Of a DNA stretch of 20,426 bases, positions 8,219 through 14,990 are shown one piece after another. The position numbers and the translations under genes were made by a program. This DNA is from Vibrio sp. UBA2441 (GTDB taxonomy: Bacteria > Pseudomonadota > Gammaproteobacteria > Enterobacterales > Vibrionaceae): NCBI GenBank assembly GCA_002342685.1, contig DDQN01000056.1, positions 111,767-132,192 of the forward strand, written 5' to 3'. The notes beneath the pieces were generated by a model, which saw only the letters and a list, made by a program, of their open reading frames with translations, ran no database searches and was not told the DNA's origin. Each line of letters begins with the position of its first letter. Positions within the stretch are counted from its first letter, which is position 1.

Positions 8219-8797
8219 TTAGCTTTGTAAAAGCGGTTGAATCTTTTTCTCTACCGCTTCCCTTGCACGGAAAATACGCGAACGTACCGTTCCCACTGGA
8301 CAATCCATAACCTCAGCAATTTCTTCATAACTCAAACCATCCAGTTCTCGTAAAGTTACTGCGGTTTTTAAATCTTCCGGCAATGCTTCAATTGCACTGA
8401 AAACAACTTGTTTCAATTCGTTGGACAACGTTAAGTTCTCAGGGTTCGAAATTTCTTTTAATGCACTGCCTGTTTCATAATATTCAGCCTCATCTGCATC
8501 CACATCACTTGCTGGGGGTCTACGACCCTGAGCTACAATGTGGTTCTTAGCGGTATTGACAGCAATCCGATACAACCAAGTATAGAAGGCACTATCACCT
8601 CTAAAATTAGGGATAGCACGATATGCCTTTATAAAGGCTTCTTGCGCGACATCTTGAACATCGCCAGAATTACCTATATACCTAGAAATAAGGTTACAAA
8701 CTTTATTTTGATACTTAATCACCAAAAGATTGAAAGCTTGTTTATCTCCGCTTTGAACTCGCTCAATGAGTACTTGATCGGTCAACTGCTCGTTCAT
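8219..8797 (-). CDS. rpoE: RNA polymerase sigma-E factor
   Basis: RpoE is the extracytoplasmic-function sigma factor that directs transcription of outer-membrane repair, LPS and chaperone genes and of its own operon. The protein has region 2 (FNLLVIKYQNKVCNLI to YTWLYRIAVNTAKN) and region 4 (LPEDLKTAVTLRELDGLSYEEIAEVMDCPVGTVRSRIFRARE), almost identical to E. coli RpoE. The frame is open to an ATG at 8848 (209 residues), but the ATG at 8795-8797 gives 192 residues starting MNEQLTDQVL. That matches the 191-residue E. coli protein and has a clear TAGGAGT ribosome binding site, so I use it. It is divergent from nadB and heads the rpoE-rseA-rseB-rseC operon. Confidence 0.97.
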   Translation of the reverse strand: MNEQLTDQVLIERVQSGDKQAFNLLVIKYQNKVCNLISRYIGNSGDVQDVAQEAFIKAYRAIPNFRGDSAFYTWLYRIAVNTAKNHIVAQGRRPPASDVDADEAEYYETGSALKEISNPENLTLSNELKQVVFSAIEALPEDLKTAVTLRELDGLSYEEIAEVMDCPVGTVRSRIFRAREAVEKKIQPLLQS

Positions 8798-9160
8798 TCG
8801 AGCACTTACTCCTATTGTTATCGCCCTTGTCTTCTCAGATATGGACATTAATTATGCAAAATGTAGTGTTGACACCAGAATTTACATGAGCACTATTGTG
8901 ACTCTGTGATAAATAGAAAGTTCAATACTATCTAACTTTTTTATCATTATAATTTTAAGTGTGATGATTTAGTCTATTTCGACTGGTTTCTTACGAAATA
9001 TTGGGGACACTTGTAGTGAAAAGCAACTGTTTTCATTAATCAATCTTTTAAAGTGATTTGATGCACTGTCGAATAACAGACATACTTCATACTGTTGGTA
9101 AGGTATTTTTTAAGGCGCAAGTTGGATTGCACTATTTTAAATTAGGAATTTGATAGTTTT
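8798..9160. other. Divergent intergenic region between rpoE and nadB
   Basis: This 363-base AT-rich region carries the 5' leader of rpoE, the candidate sigma-E promoter at 8897-8923 and, by position, the nadB promoter. On the plus strand only weak sigma-70-like pairs can be seen, such as TTGATG at about 9057 with CATACT 17 bases on, so I do not call the nadB promoter. No coding sequence, RNA gene or hairpin stands out. Confidence 0.6.
8897..8923 (-). promoter_or_regulatory. Candidate sigma-E promoter for rpoE
   Basis: On the minus strand the -35-like element GAACTT (8918-8923) is separated by 16 bases from TCACA (8897-8901). Sigma-E promoters have GGAACTT and TCTGA-like or TCAAA-like elements with 15-17 bases between them, so the -35 is good and the -10 is approximate. 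Transcription would start near 8890, about 93 bases upstream of the chosen rpoE ATG. Sigma-E transcribing its own operon is known in E. coli and other Vibrionaceae relatives; this site would provide that loop here. Confidence 0.55.
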
Positions 9161-10783
9161 ATGAACACTAACCGAGAACACCAATGTGATGTATTAGTGA
9201 TAGGAAGCGGTGCCGCTGGTTTATCTCTTGCTTTACGAGTCGCCAAACAAGCAAAAGTCACTGTATTAAGTAAAGGACCTCGTAGCGAAGGGGCAACCTA
9301 TTACGCTCAAGGGGGAATTGCTGCTGTATTTGATGAGTCAGATAGTATTGAATCGCACGTACAGGATACTCAAATAGCCGGGGCTGGCATCTGCGAAGCG
9401 GATACCGTTAAATTTATCGCTCAAAATGGCAAGGAATGTGTTCAGTGGCTAATTGATGGTGGTGTACCTTTTGATCGCGAAGATAATGACTCTGACGACG
9501 AACCTCGCTATCACTTAACCCGAGAGGGTGGCCACAGCCATAGACGCATTCTGCATGCAGCCGACGCAACTGGCATGGCAATGCAAACATCGCTACAAGA
9601 CAATGTACATAATCACCCTAACATTACCGTTCTGGAAAAGCACAATGCTCTAGATTTAATCACCGAAGATAAAGTAGGTGGTGATAAAAACAAGATAGTC
9701 GGTGCCTATATTTGGAACAGGACAGATGAACATGTAGAGACAGTTCGAGCAAAATTTGTCGTATTAGCAACTGGTGGTGCCTCCAAGGTTTATCAATACA
9801 CTTCTAATCCGGATGTTTCTTCCGGAGATGGCATAGCAATGGCGTGGCGTGCGGGATGCAGAGTAGCGAACCTAGAGTTCAATCAATTTCATCCAACTTG
9901 TCTTTTTCACCCAGAAGCTCGTAACTTCTTATTAACAGAAGCACTCCGTGGTGAAGGAGCGTATCTTTTACGTCCTGACGGAACTCGCTTTATGCCGGAC
10001 TTTGATGACAGAAAAGAACTCGCTCCACGTGATGTTGTTGCTCGTGCTATAGACTTTGAGATGAAACGACTCGGTGCCGACTGCATGTATCTAGATATTA
10101 GTCATAAACCAAACGAGTTTATCGAAAAACATTTTCCAACTATACATACTCGTCTGAAAAACCTTGGCATAGACATGACCAAGGAACCTATTCCTATAGT
10201 GCCTGCAGCTCACTATACCTGCGGCGGAGTCATTGTTAATAAACAAGGTCTCACGGATCTGGACAAACTCTATGCCATTGGAGAAGTCAGCTACACAGGT
10301 CTGCATGGTGCTAATCGCATGGCTTCTAATTCTCTATTAGAGTGTGTCGTGTATGCATGGTCTGCTGCAAAAGATATCTTGAAAAAACTAGATGACGCAG
10401 AGCTTCCACCCACGCTTCCTGCATGGGATGAAAGTCAGGTCTGTAATTCGGATGAAGAAGTCATTATCCAACATAATTGGCATGAATTACGTCTATTTAT
10501 GTGGGATTACATGGGAATCGTTCGCACGGACAAACGCCTAGAAAGGGCATTACGTCGTATTCAGATGCTGCAACAAGAAACACATGAGTATTACAGCAAT
10601 TTCAGAGTTTCCAACAATTTACTTGAAATGCGTAATTTATTGCAGGTAGCCGATCTGATGGTACGCTGTGCAATGCAAAGAAAGGAGAGTCGAGGACTTC
10701 ACTATACGCTCGATTATCCTGATCTCGCAGAAAATAGCGGGCCAACCATATTAGAACCAGAAAATTACTCCAAAAAAGTCTGA
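9161..10783 (+). CDS. nadB: L-aspartate oxidase NadB
   Basis: NadB oxidises L-aspartate to iminoaspartate, using FAD with oxygen or fumarate as acceptor; NadA then makes quinolinate, the first steps of NAD synthesis. The 540-residue protein has the length of E. coli NadB. The FAD-binding GSGAAG is at 15-20, with the substrate-loop region TREGGHSHRRILHAADATG downstream. Residues corresponding to the E. coli active site are all present: Glu260 and Arg263 (EALRGEGA), Arg290 (PRDVVARAID) and His351 (PAAHYTCGG). The helical C-terminal domain of the succinate dehydrogenase/fumarate reductase flavoprotein family follows. The ATG is preceded by AGGAA with a rather long 12-base spacing. The gene stands alone, divergent from rpoE and convergent with ygfX. 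Confidence 0.98.
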   Translation: MNTNREHQCDVLVIGSGAAGLSLALRVAKQAKVTVLSKGPRSEGATYYAQGGIAAVFDESDSIESHVQDTQIAGAGICEADTVKFIAQNGKECVQWLIDGGVPFDREDNDSDDEPRYHLTREGGHSHRRILHAADATGMAMQTSLQDNVHNHPNITVLEKHNALDLITEDKVGGDKNKIVGAYIWNRTDEHVETVRAKFVVLATGGASKVYQYTSNPDVSSGDGIAMAWRAGCRVANLEFNQFHPTCLFHPEARNFLLTEALRGEGAYLLRPDGTRFMPDFDDRKELAPRDVVARAIDFEMKRLGADCMYLDISHKPNEFIEKHFPTIHTRLKNLGIDMTKEPIPIVPAAHYTCGGVIVNKQGLTDLDKLYAIGEVSYTGLHGANRMASNSLLECVVYAWSAAKDILKKLDDAELPPTLPAWDESQVCNSDEEVIIQHNWHELRLFMWDYMGIVRTDKRLERALRRIQMLQQETHEYYSNFRVSNNLLEMRNLLQVADLMVRCAMQRKESRGLHYTLDYPDLAENSGPTILEPENYSKKV

Positions 10784-10793
10784 ATATAGAGCA

Positions 10794-10829
10794 GAAAGGA
10801 GTGAACTAATCATTTCACTCCTTCTCTTT
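10794..10829 (+). terminator. Terminator hairpin after nadB
   Basis: AAGGAGTGAA (10796-10805) pairs perfectly with TTCACTCCTT (10814-10823) around an 8-base loop, followed by CTCTTT. The U-tract is poor. It lies 12 bases after the nadB stop and ends on the stop codon of the convergent ygfX gene, so it may serve both directions. Confidence 0.6.
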
Positions 10830-11217
10830 ACGTCAATTTTCTCAGTATAAGAAGTAATTGACGATAATCGGCATCTTCACAACTATCTTTCCAAATATAT
10901 AAGTGCTCATTCTTAGTCGTAGCCAACATCAGCATCATTGGTTTGAATATAAAGTATGTGTGCTTTATTTGCTGTTTTTTACCTTTAAACTCGACATCCC
11001 CTGATTGCTCAATGGTAATTCTTCCTTCACTGCTGTTTTTCACAATAGATTTGTTTTGGCAAAGAAATAAGATTAACCATAAAACAATTACGACAGGCAT
11101 AGACGAGACTAAAAATACCCACATTATCAACAATAAGAATAGCGCATTGATAATACGGGCTATTTTTGAAGGTATCAGAGTAAAACTAACGGACTTTGCT
11201 AAGGTTGTGGGCAACAA
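10828..11217 (-). CDS. ygfX: YgfX/CptA-family inner membrane protein
   Basis: This is a small membrane protein encoded with sdhE. In E. coli YgfX has been studied as a partner of SdhE (and as a proposed toxin CptA affecting cell shape), but its role is not settled. The 129-residue protein has two closely spaced membrane helices (about 21-37 and 40-53) followed by a soluble domain ending EHLYIWKDSCEDADYRQLLLILRKL, which resembles the E. coli YgfX C-terminus. The frame has no ATG or GTG near its start; an in-frame TAG lies 9 bases upstream, and the first usable starts are two tandem TTG codons at 11215-11217 and 11212-11214. The gene therefore overlaps the 3' end of sdhE by about 30 bases and is probably coupled to it. 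The exact start is uncertain. Confidence 0.85.
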   Translation of the reverse strand: MLPTTLAKSVSFTLIPSKIARIINALFLLLIMWVFLVSSMPVVIVLWLILFLCQNKSIVKNSSEGRITIEQSGDVEFKGKKQQIKHTYFIFKPMMLMLATTKNEHLYIWKDSCEDADYRQLLLILRKLT

Positions 11218-11446
11218 TTTTGTCTACCATCTTCGCTAAATTGTCATCTTGGCTTCGTCCATGCTGCATAACCCAGGTAAAAAGATCCGGATCATCACAT
11301 TCCAATAGTGCAACAAAATCATGTTGTTCTTGCTCTGATAGTGAATCAAAACACTCTTCAAAAAAAGGCATAATCACAACGTCCAGCTCAAGCATTCCTC
11401 TTCGACACGCCCACTTGATTCTCGCTTTCCCTTCAACTGTATACAT
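11186..11446 (-). CDS. sdhE: Succinate dehydrogenase flavinylation factor SdhE
   Basis: SdhE helps attach FAD covalently to SdhA and to fumarate reductase FrdA in the cytoplasm. The 86-residue protein carries the family motif RGMLE (16-20, with the key Gly17) in KARIKWACRRGMLELD, then IMPFFEE and LLECDDPDLFTWVMQHG. The frame is open to 11485, but the ATG at 11444-11446 has a strong AGAGGGA ribosome binding site and gives the usual SdhE N-terminus and length, so the 13 extra residues are not used here. It is transcribed with ygfX and divergent from ygfZ, whose product supports Fe-S enzymes; both gene sets thus touch respiratory-chain assembly. Confidence 0.96.
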   Translation of the reverse strand: MYTVEGKARIKWACRRGMLELDVVIMPFFEECFDSLSEQEQHDFVALLECDDPDLFTWVMQHGRSQDDNLAKMVDKIVAHNLSKVR

Positions 11447-11671
11447 GACATTCCCTCTATTTATTGATACTGGAGAGTGTAACAACTCAAAGGAATGCCA
11501 ACCACTCGATTAATTTCGATAAGCTCACGAAAAATGAATTTATTTTCAATACTATCATCGAGTAGCCTCAATACGCGAAAATCAAAGTAAGTATATATCG
11601 CATAGGTTGCTGACAAATCTTAGTCTGACGATTAACATATATACTCAACAATAAGCCAAGGTATTACCATC

Positions 11672-12637
11672 ATGGAATGGCAAAACAACGTTAATACTGT
11701 CTCACTCAACGAAGACGATAAATTACCTGCATTACTCATCGCTAACCTATCATCCTGGAAAGCCATAATAGTGACTGGTGATGACAAAAAAAACTATTTG
11801 CAGGGCCAAGTGACTTGTGACGTAGTAAAACTTGAATCAAACCAATCCACACTTGGTTCTCAATGTGATGCAAAAGGAAAAGTTTGGAGCATCTTCAGAC
11901 TATTTAACCACAACGAAGGTTATGCACTTTTTCAACATGGTTCAGCAATAGATACTTCCTTAACTGAAATTAAAAAATATGCGGTTTTCTCGAAAGTAGA
12001 TATACATATTATTGACAACATCGCATTAGGTGTTTTAGGCCATGAAGCGCAACAGTTTATCGACAAACTTTCCGAACAAACCGGTAATGTAAGAAGTATC
12101 AATGGTGGTACTGCCGTCAAAATTGAAGAAAACCGCTGGTTGCTGTTACTCGATAGTCATTCCGCACTCAAACTAGTTGAAAGCCTACCAGAGACACTAC
12201 TTTCTGATGAGTCTGTTTGGGATAAATGTGATATTGAAGCGGCTGTTCCGCGTATTACTCAAAACAATCAAAATGAATACATTCCACAGGCATTTAATCT
12301 TCACTCTCTCGATGCTATCAGTTTTAGCAAAGGCTGCTACACAGGACAAGAGACGGTTGCCAGAGCTAAATATCGTGGAACGAATAAACGCTCAATGTTC
12401 ATTGTTGAAGGAAAATTAAAGAGTTCTGATGATTCTCTAATTCAACTTGAAAGAAGTGTAGGAGAAAACTGGCGGTCAGCAGGTAGCCTGATGGCTCACT
12501 ATCAATATGCTGATGGAACCAGCATTGGGCTCATTGTTTTACCAAACAATTTAGATCTTGATACGAAATTAAGGCAGGTAAATGAACCCAACTCAGATTG
12601 GCACATTAAACCACTCCCATACTCTATCGATGAATAG
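11672..12637 (+). CDS. ygfZ: Folate-binding tRNA-modifying/Fe-S protein YgfZ
   Basis: YgfZ is a folate-dependent cytoplasmic protein related to the aminomethyltransferase GcvT. It supports the assembly or repair of some Fe-S enzymes, including the tRNA methylthiotransferase MiaB. The 321-residue protein has the family signature KGCYTGQE with the conserved Cys222 (Cys228 in E. coli), and the N-terminal pattern YLQGQVTCDV followed by CDAKGKVWSIFRLF. The ATG at 11672 is preceded by AAGG at 11658-11661. It is divergent from sdhE across a 225-base gap. A YbaK-family gene follows 6 bases later in the same frame, so the two are very likely cotranscribed. Confidence 0.95.
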   Translation: MEWQNNVNTVSLNEDDKLPALLIANLSSWKAIIVTGDDKKNYLQGQVTCDVVKLESNQSTLGSQCDAKGKVWSIFRLFNHNEGYALFQHGSAIDTSLTEIKKYAVFSKVDIHIIDNIALGVLGHEAQQFIDKLSEQTGNVRSINGGTAVKIEENRWLLLLDSHSALKLVESLPETLLSDESVWDKCDIEAAVPRITQNNQNEYIPQAFNLHSLDAISFSKGCYTGQETVARAKYRGTNKRSMFIVEGKLKSSDDSLIQLERSVGENWRSAGSLMAHYQYADGTSIGLIVLPNNLDLDTKLRQVNEPNSDWHIKPLPYSIDE

Positions 12638-12643
12638 CCGACA

Positions 12644-13108
12644 TTGAAAACAGCAATAACACAATATTTGGACGAGCAGCAGGTACCTTATCGCCTGTTG
12701 CTCCATACGACTCCGGCAACAACAATAGACGACGCGGCAAAACAGCGAAAAATCTTACCCGGTCAAATGGTCAAGTCTATTTTGCTTCGTGATATGGGTA
12801 ATAACTACGCGCTGGCCTGCGTTCCGGGACACCTAGCTGCCGATCCAAAAAAAGTAAGAGCATTACTTAAATGCCGTAGAATGACTTGTGTACCGAGCTC
12901 TGAAATAGCAGATATCACAGGTTATCAAATAGGAACCGTTACTCCACTTTTGCTTGCTACCGAAATGCCCATATTTATTGATGTGCAACTGCAATACATG
13001 CAGGAAGTCACCATAAGCAGTGGCAATACGATGGCGGGTATTGCGCTTAACCCTGCAGATCTGTTTCGTCTTTTCAGACCCATTTTTGCTGATATCGTCA
13101 GATCATAA
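12644..13108 (+). CDS. YbaK/EbsC-family aminoacyl-tRNA deacylase-like protein
   Basis: This 154-residue protein belongs to the YbaK/prolyl-tRNA synthetase editing-domain family, whose members hydrolyse mischarged tRNAs. Supporting patterns are VPYRLLLHTTPATTIDDAA at the start, MVKSILLRD with the conserved Lys44 expected in the active site, ALACVPGHLAADPKKVRALL, and the glycine-rich GYQIGTVTPL, followed by the FIDVQL segment. The substrate tRNA cannot be told from sequence; it is neither clearly YbaK (Cys-tRNA-Pro) nor ProX. The start must be the TTG at 12644. The ygfZ stop TAG is only two codons upstream in the same frame, and the first ATG comes near codon 42, inside the conserved core. There is no obvious ribosome binding site, so translation probably depends on ribosomes leaving ygfZ. 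Confidence 0.85.
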   Translation: MKTAITQYLDEQQVPYRLLLHTTPATTIDDAAKQRKILPGQMVKSILLRDMGNNYALACVPGHLAADPKKVRALLKCRRMTCVPSSEIADITGYQIGTVTPLLLATEMPIFIDVQLQYMQEVTISSGNTMAGIALNPADLFRLFRPIFADIVRS

Positions 13109-13112
13109 ACGG

Positions 13113-13147
13113 AAAAACAGCCGATAATTTTCTCATTGGCAATTTTT
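13113..13147 (+). terminator. Terminator-like hairpin after the YbaK-family gene
   Basis: GCCGAT (13120-13125) pairs with ATTGGC (13135-13140) with one G-T wobble and a 9-base loop, followed by AATTTTT. The flanking AAAAA (13113-13117) can pair with the TTTTT (13143-13147). It begins 5 bases after the stop codon. The stem is short, so strength is uncertain. Confidence 0.45.
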
Positions 13148-13366
13148 ACATCTTGGAAAATTGGTCTATTCTTAACCAGTACGACAGCATCAAGCCATCT
13201 ACATCATTCATTGGCTAAATATGCATCATAAAGCCCTGTTTTATTCAATTAAGCAAAGTCTAATTTTGAGGTAAAGGTCACGCTTAAATGCATATAGTTC
13301 TTCTATTCTGGTGTTTTTAGCACAAAAACCTGAATAAAAGAGCTGCAATACGGTATTTCTCCATTC

Positions 13367-13401
13367 CAGTCACAATTACGTCATAGAGTATCTCGTATAA
13401 T
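13367..13401 (+). promoter_or_regulatory. Candidate PhoB-dependent promoter of ytfK
   Basis: A perfect sigma-70 -10 box, TATAAT, lies at 13396-13401, with no acceptable -35 hexamer 16-18 bases upstream. In the -35 position there are instead two direct repeats in an 11-base period, CAGTCAC (13367-13373) and ACGTCAT (13378-13384), separated by AATT. The PhoB box consensus is two CTGTCAT-like heptamers with a 4-base A/T-rich spacer, about 10-11 bases from the -10. Here each heptamer matches at five of seven positions and the gap to the -10 is 11 bases. Transcription would begin near 13408, 26 bases before the ytfK ATG. Confidence 0.5.
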
Positions 13402-13433
13402 TCGTTGTGCTAGGTACACATAAAGGAAAAACT

Positions 13434-13640
13434 ATGCGAATGTTTAAGCGCTATACACCAAGTATGATAGCTAAACACATAAGTAGGCTTTTTAAAGGAA
13501 GAATATATATATACGGAATCGGAAAATTTGAATTTGATAATGGTAAGTTGATTCTGCCCGAACGAGCTGAGAAGAGACACTTCAAAGCTGTTAATGAGGT
13601 AAATCAGGAAATAATGAGATTGCGTAACTGTTACGCATAG
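13434..13640 (+). CDS. ytfK: YtfK-like DUF1107 protein
   Basis: The 68-residue product, MRMFKRYTPSMIAKHI at its start and then LFKGRIYIYGIGKFEFDNGK, closely resembles E. coli YtfK (also 68 residues, DUF1107). It shares the pattern FxRYxPxxxAKxxxxLFxGRxYI, then GxFEFDxGKxxxP and EVNxxxMRL. E. coli YtfK is reported to bind SpoT and push it toward making (p)ppGpp in phosphate or fatty acid starvation; the same role here is inference. The frame is open to a GTG at 13407, but the ATG at 13434 has an AAAGGAA ribosome binding site and gives the family length, and 13407 would lie at the transcription start. It is a single-gene unit with its own promoter and terminator. The last codons form a perfect inverted repeat (TGCGTAAC at 13621-13628 and GTTACGCA at 13630-13637). 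Confidence 0.88.
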   Translation: MRMFKRYTPSMIAKHISRLFKGRIYIYGIGKFEFDNGKLILPERAEKRHFKAVNEVNQEIMRLRNCYA

Positions 13641-13681
13641 CACCTGATAGAAACTTATTGTTTACACGATTACTAAGTAAC

Positions 13682-13713
13682 AAAAAGGTTGGAAATTATC
13701 CAACCTTTTTGTT
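13682..13713. terminator. Bidirectional terminator between ytfK and ubiI
   Basis: AAAAAGGTTGGA (13682-13693) pairs perfectly with TCCAACCTTTTT (13699-13710) around a 5-base loop, and the C-G pair 13681/13711 extends it. The T run on the right serves ytfK on the plus strand, and the A run on the left serves ubiI on the minus strand. It lies between two convergent genes. Confidence 0.88.
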
Positions 13714-13754
13714 TTCTATACTTTGTATTTTTAATTAAAACACTCTGAACTCGG

Positions 13755-14987
13755 TCATTGAGTTTCTCGATTCAAATTGGTTAGTTTGGCCAATTCTGGC
13801 AAATTCCCCTTTAAACCTAATGCATGTTTCATAATTTCGTCTTTTGCACCCGGAAGTTGACTGGCCATCTTCATTCCAATCCCCCGAATCAATTTCTTCG
13901 CAGGATTTCCACCTTCGAAAAGATCTTTGAATCCTTGCATTGCCGCAATCATTTTTGCCGCTTCCGTTTTTCTCCAGCGTTCATAATTGCGTAAATTATA
14001 TCGATGGCCGATATCCTCTCCTGCATTCCAGAGCGAGTTTATCTCCTGAGCTAAGCTAGCTGCATCCAGCAATCCAAGATTTACGCCTTGTCCAGCTAAA
14101 GGATGAATGGTGTGGGCAGCATCTCCCACCAGAGCAATTCTTTGCAGGACAAAATCACGAGCGTAGCGCATTTTTAACGGGAACACCTGACGCTCTCCCA
14201 CTAAAGTGCAATGGCCCAAACGCATATCAAATTCGACACTCAAACGTTTATTGAATTCTTTGGCGGGCATTGCCTGAAGTTGCTCAGCTCTATTTGGATC
14301 TGTTGACCATACAATCGAGCTCATATTTGGCTCAGACATTGGCAAAAAAGCTAACGGCCCCATAGGGGTGAAGGCTTGCCTAGCCACCTTATCATGAGGC
14401 TCTGCACTTTTTACATTCGCAACGATAGCACTATGACCGTAATCCCAATGAGTTAAAGGGATATCAGCCTGCTCTCTTACCCAAGAGTTGGCTCCATCAG
14501 CTCCAACGACTAGCTTAGCCGTTAATGACTGACCATTATCGAGTGTCAACCAAGCTTCACTTTCTCCCATCACTAAGCTTTGGCATTTAGCGGGCATATG
14601 CAAAGTTACATTTGCTTGTTGTTTAACCAAATCAAGCAATGCCAGCTGAACAACTCTATTTTCAACAATATGACCTAAATTTGCCTGGCCAAGATGGTTC
14701 GCATCGAATTCAATTCTGGCAAAACTATCTTGCTCCCATACCTCCATCGCACGGTAAGGAGAAAGCCTTCTATTTTTGATGCCTTGCCACGCACCTATAT
14801 TTGTCAGAATTCGCTCACTTGCCCTACTCAATGCCGACACTCTTACATCGGGTAATGAGTAGAGTTCATTATCTGGTGTTCGACCTTCAACAATAGCAAT
14901 ACGAAGATCTGAATTCTTTAAGGCACAAGCTAACGTTAGCCCTACCATTCCGCCACCAATAATTACAACATCAACACTTTGCATCAT
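13755..14987 (-). CDS. ubiI: 2-octaprenylphenol 5-hydroxylase UbiI (VisC)
   Basis: UbiI is an FAD-dependent monooxygenase that hydroxylates C5 of the ubiquinone ring under aerobic conditions. The 410-residue protein has the FAD-binding GGGMVG (11-16), the conserved GADGANSWVR (162-171), and the second FAD motif ALVGDAAHTIHPLAGQG (285-301), all typical of the UbiH/UbiI/UbiF family. It starts with two ATG codons in tandem just 3 bases after the ubiH stop, and which one is used is open. I choose UbiI over UbiF because it follows ubiH directly, the E. coli ygfB-pepP-ubiH-ubiI order without pepP, and because the sequence around FLPMSEP and the C-terminus fits VisC. It is the last gene of the ygfB-ubiH-ubiI unit and ends at a strong terminator. 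Confidence 0.9.
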   Translation of the reverse strand: MMQSVDVVIIGGGMVGLTLACALKNSDLRIAIVEGRTPDNELYSLPDVRVSALSRASERILTNIGAWQGIKNRRLSPYRAMEVWEQDSFARIEFDANHLGQANLGHIVENRVVQLALLDLVKQQANVTLHMPAKCQSLVMGESEAWLTLDNGQSLTAKLVVGADGANSWVREQADIPLTHWDYGHSAIVANVKSAEPHDKVARQAFTPMGPLAFLPMSEPNMSSIVWSTDPNRAEQLQAMPAKEFNKRLSVEFDMRLGHCTLVGERQVFPLKMRYARDFVLQRIALVGDAAHTIHPLAGQGVNLGLLDAASLAQEINSLWNAGEDIGHRYNLRNYERWRKTEAAKMIAAMQGFKDLFEGGNPAKKLIRGIGMKMASQLPGAKDEIMKHALGLKGNLPELAKLTNLNRETQ

Positions 14988-14990
14988 AAG

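Larger units (their letters stand above)
13109..13433. other. Intergenic region upstream of ytfK
   Basis: The 325 bases contain the weak terminator of the preceding gene at the left and the ytfK promoter with a possible PhoB box at the right. The middle part (about 13150-13360) is AT-rich, with no reading frame of note. A pairing of GTTTTT with AAAAAC near 13313-13330 is too weak to be a terminator. I see no RNA gene I can support, although a small RNA cannot be excluded. Confidence 0.5.

Noticed and set aside
8798..8848. 17 extra N-terminal codons on rpoE
   Set aside because: The downstream ATG at 8797 has a good ribosome binding site and gives the usual RpoE length and N-terminus; the upstream ATG has no ribosome binding site and no family support.
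11447..11485. 13 extra N-terminal codons on sdhE
   Set aside because: The ATG at 11446 has a strong AGAGGGA site and yields the standard SdhE N-terminus.
13310..13335. Terminator-like pairing GTTTTT with AAAAAC
   Set aside because: Only A/T-rich pairs, a bulge is needed to extend it, and no U-tract follows.
13410..13643. 77-codon open frame on the minus strand opposite ytfK
   Set aside because: It is antisense to a recognisable YtfK-family gene with its own promoter and ribosome binding site, and its translation has no family features.
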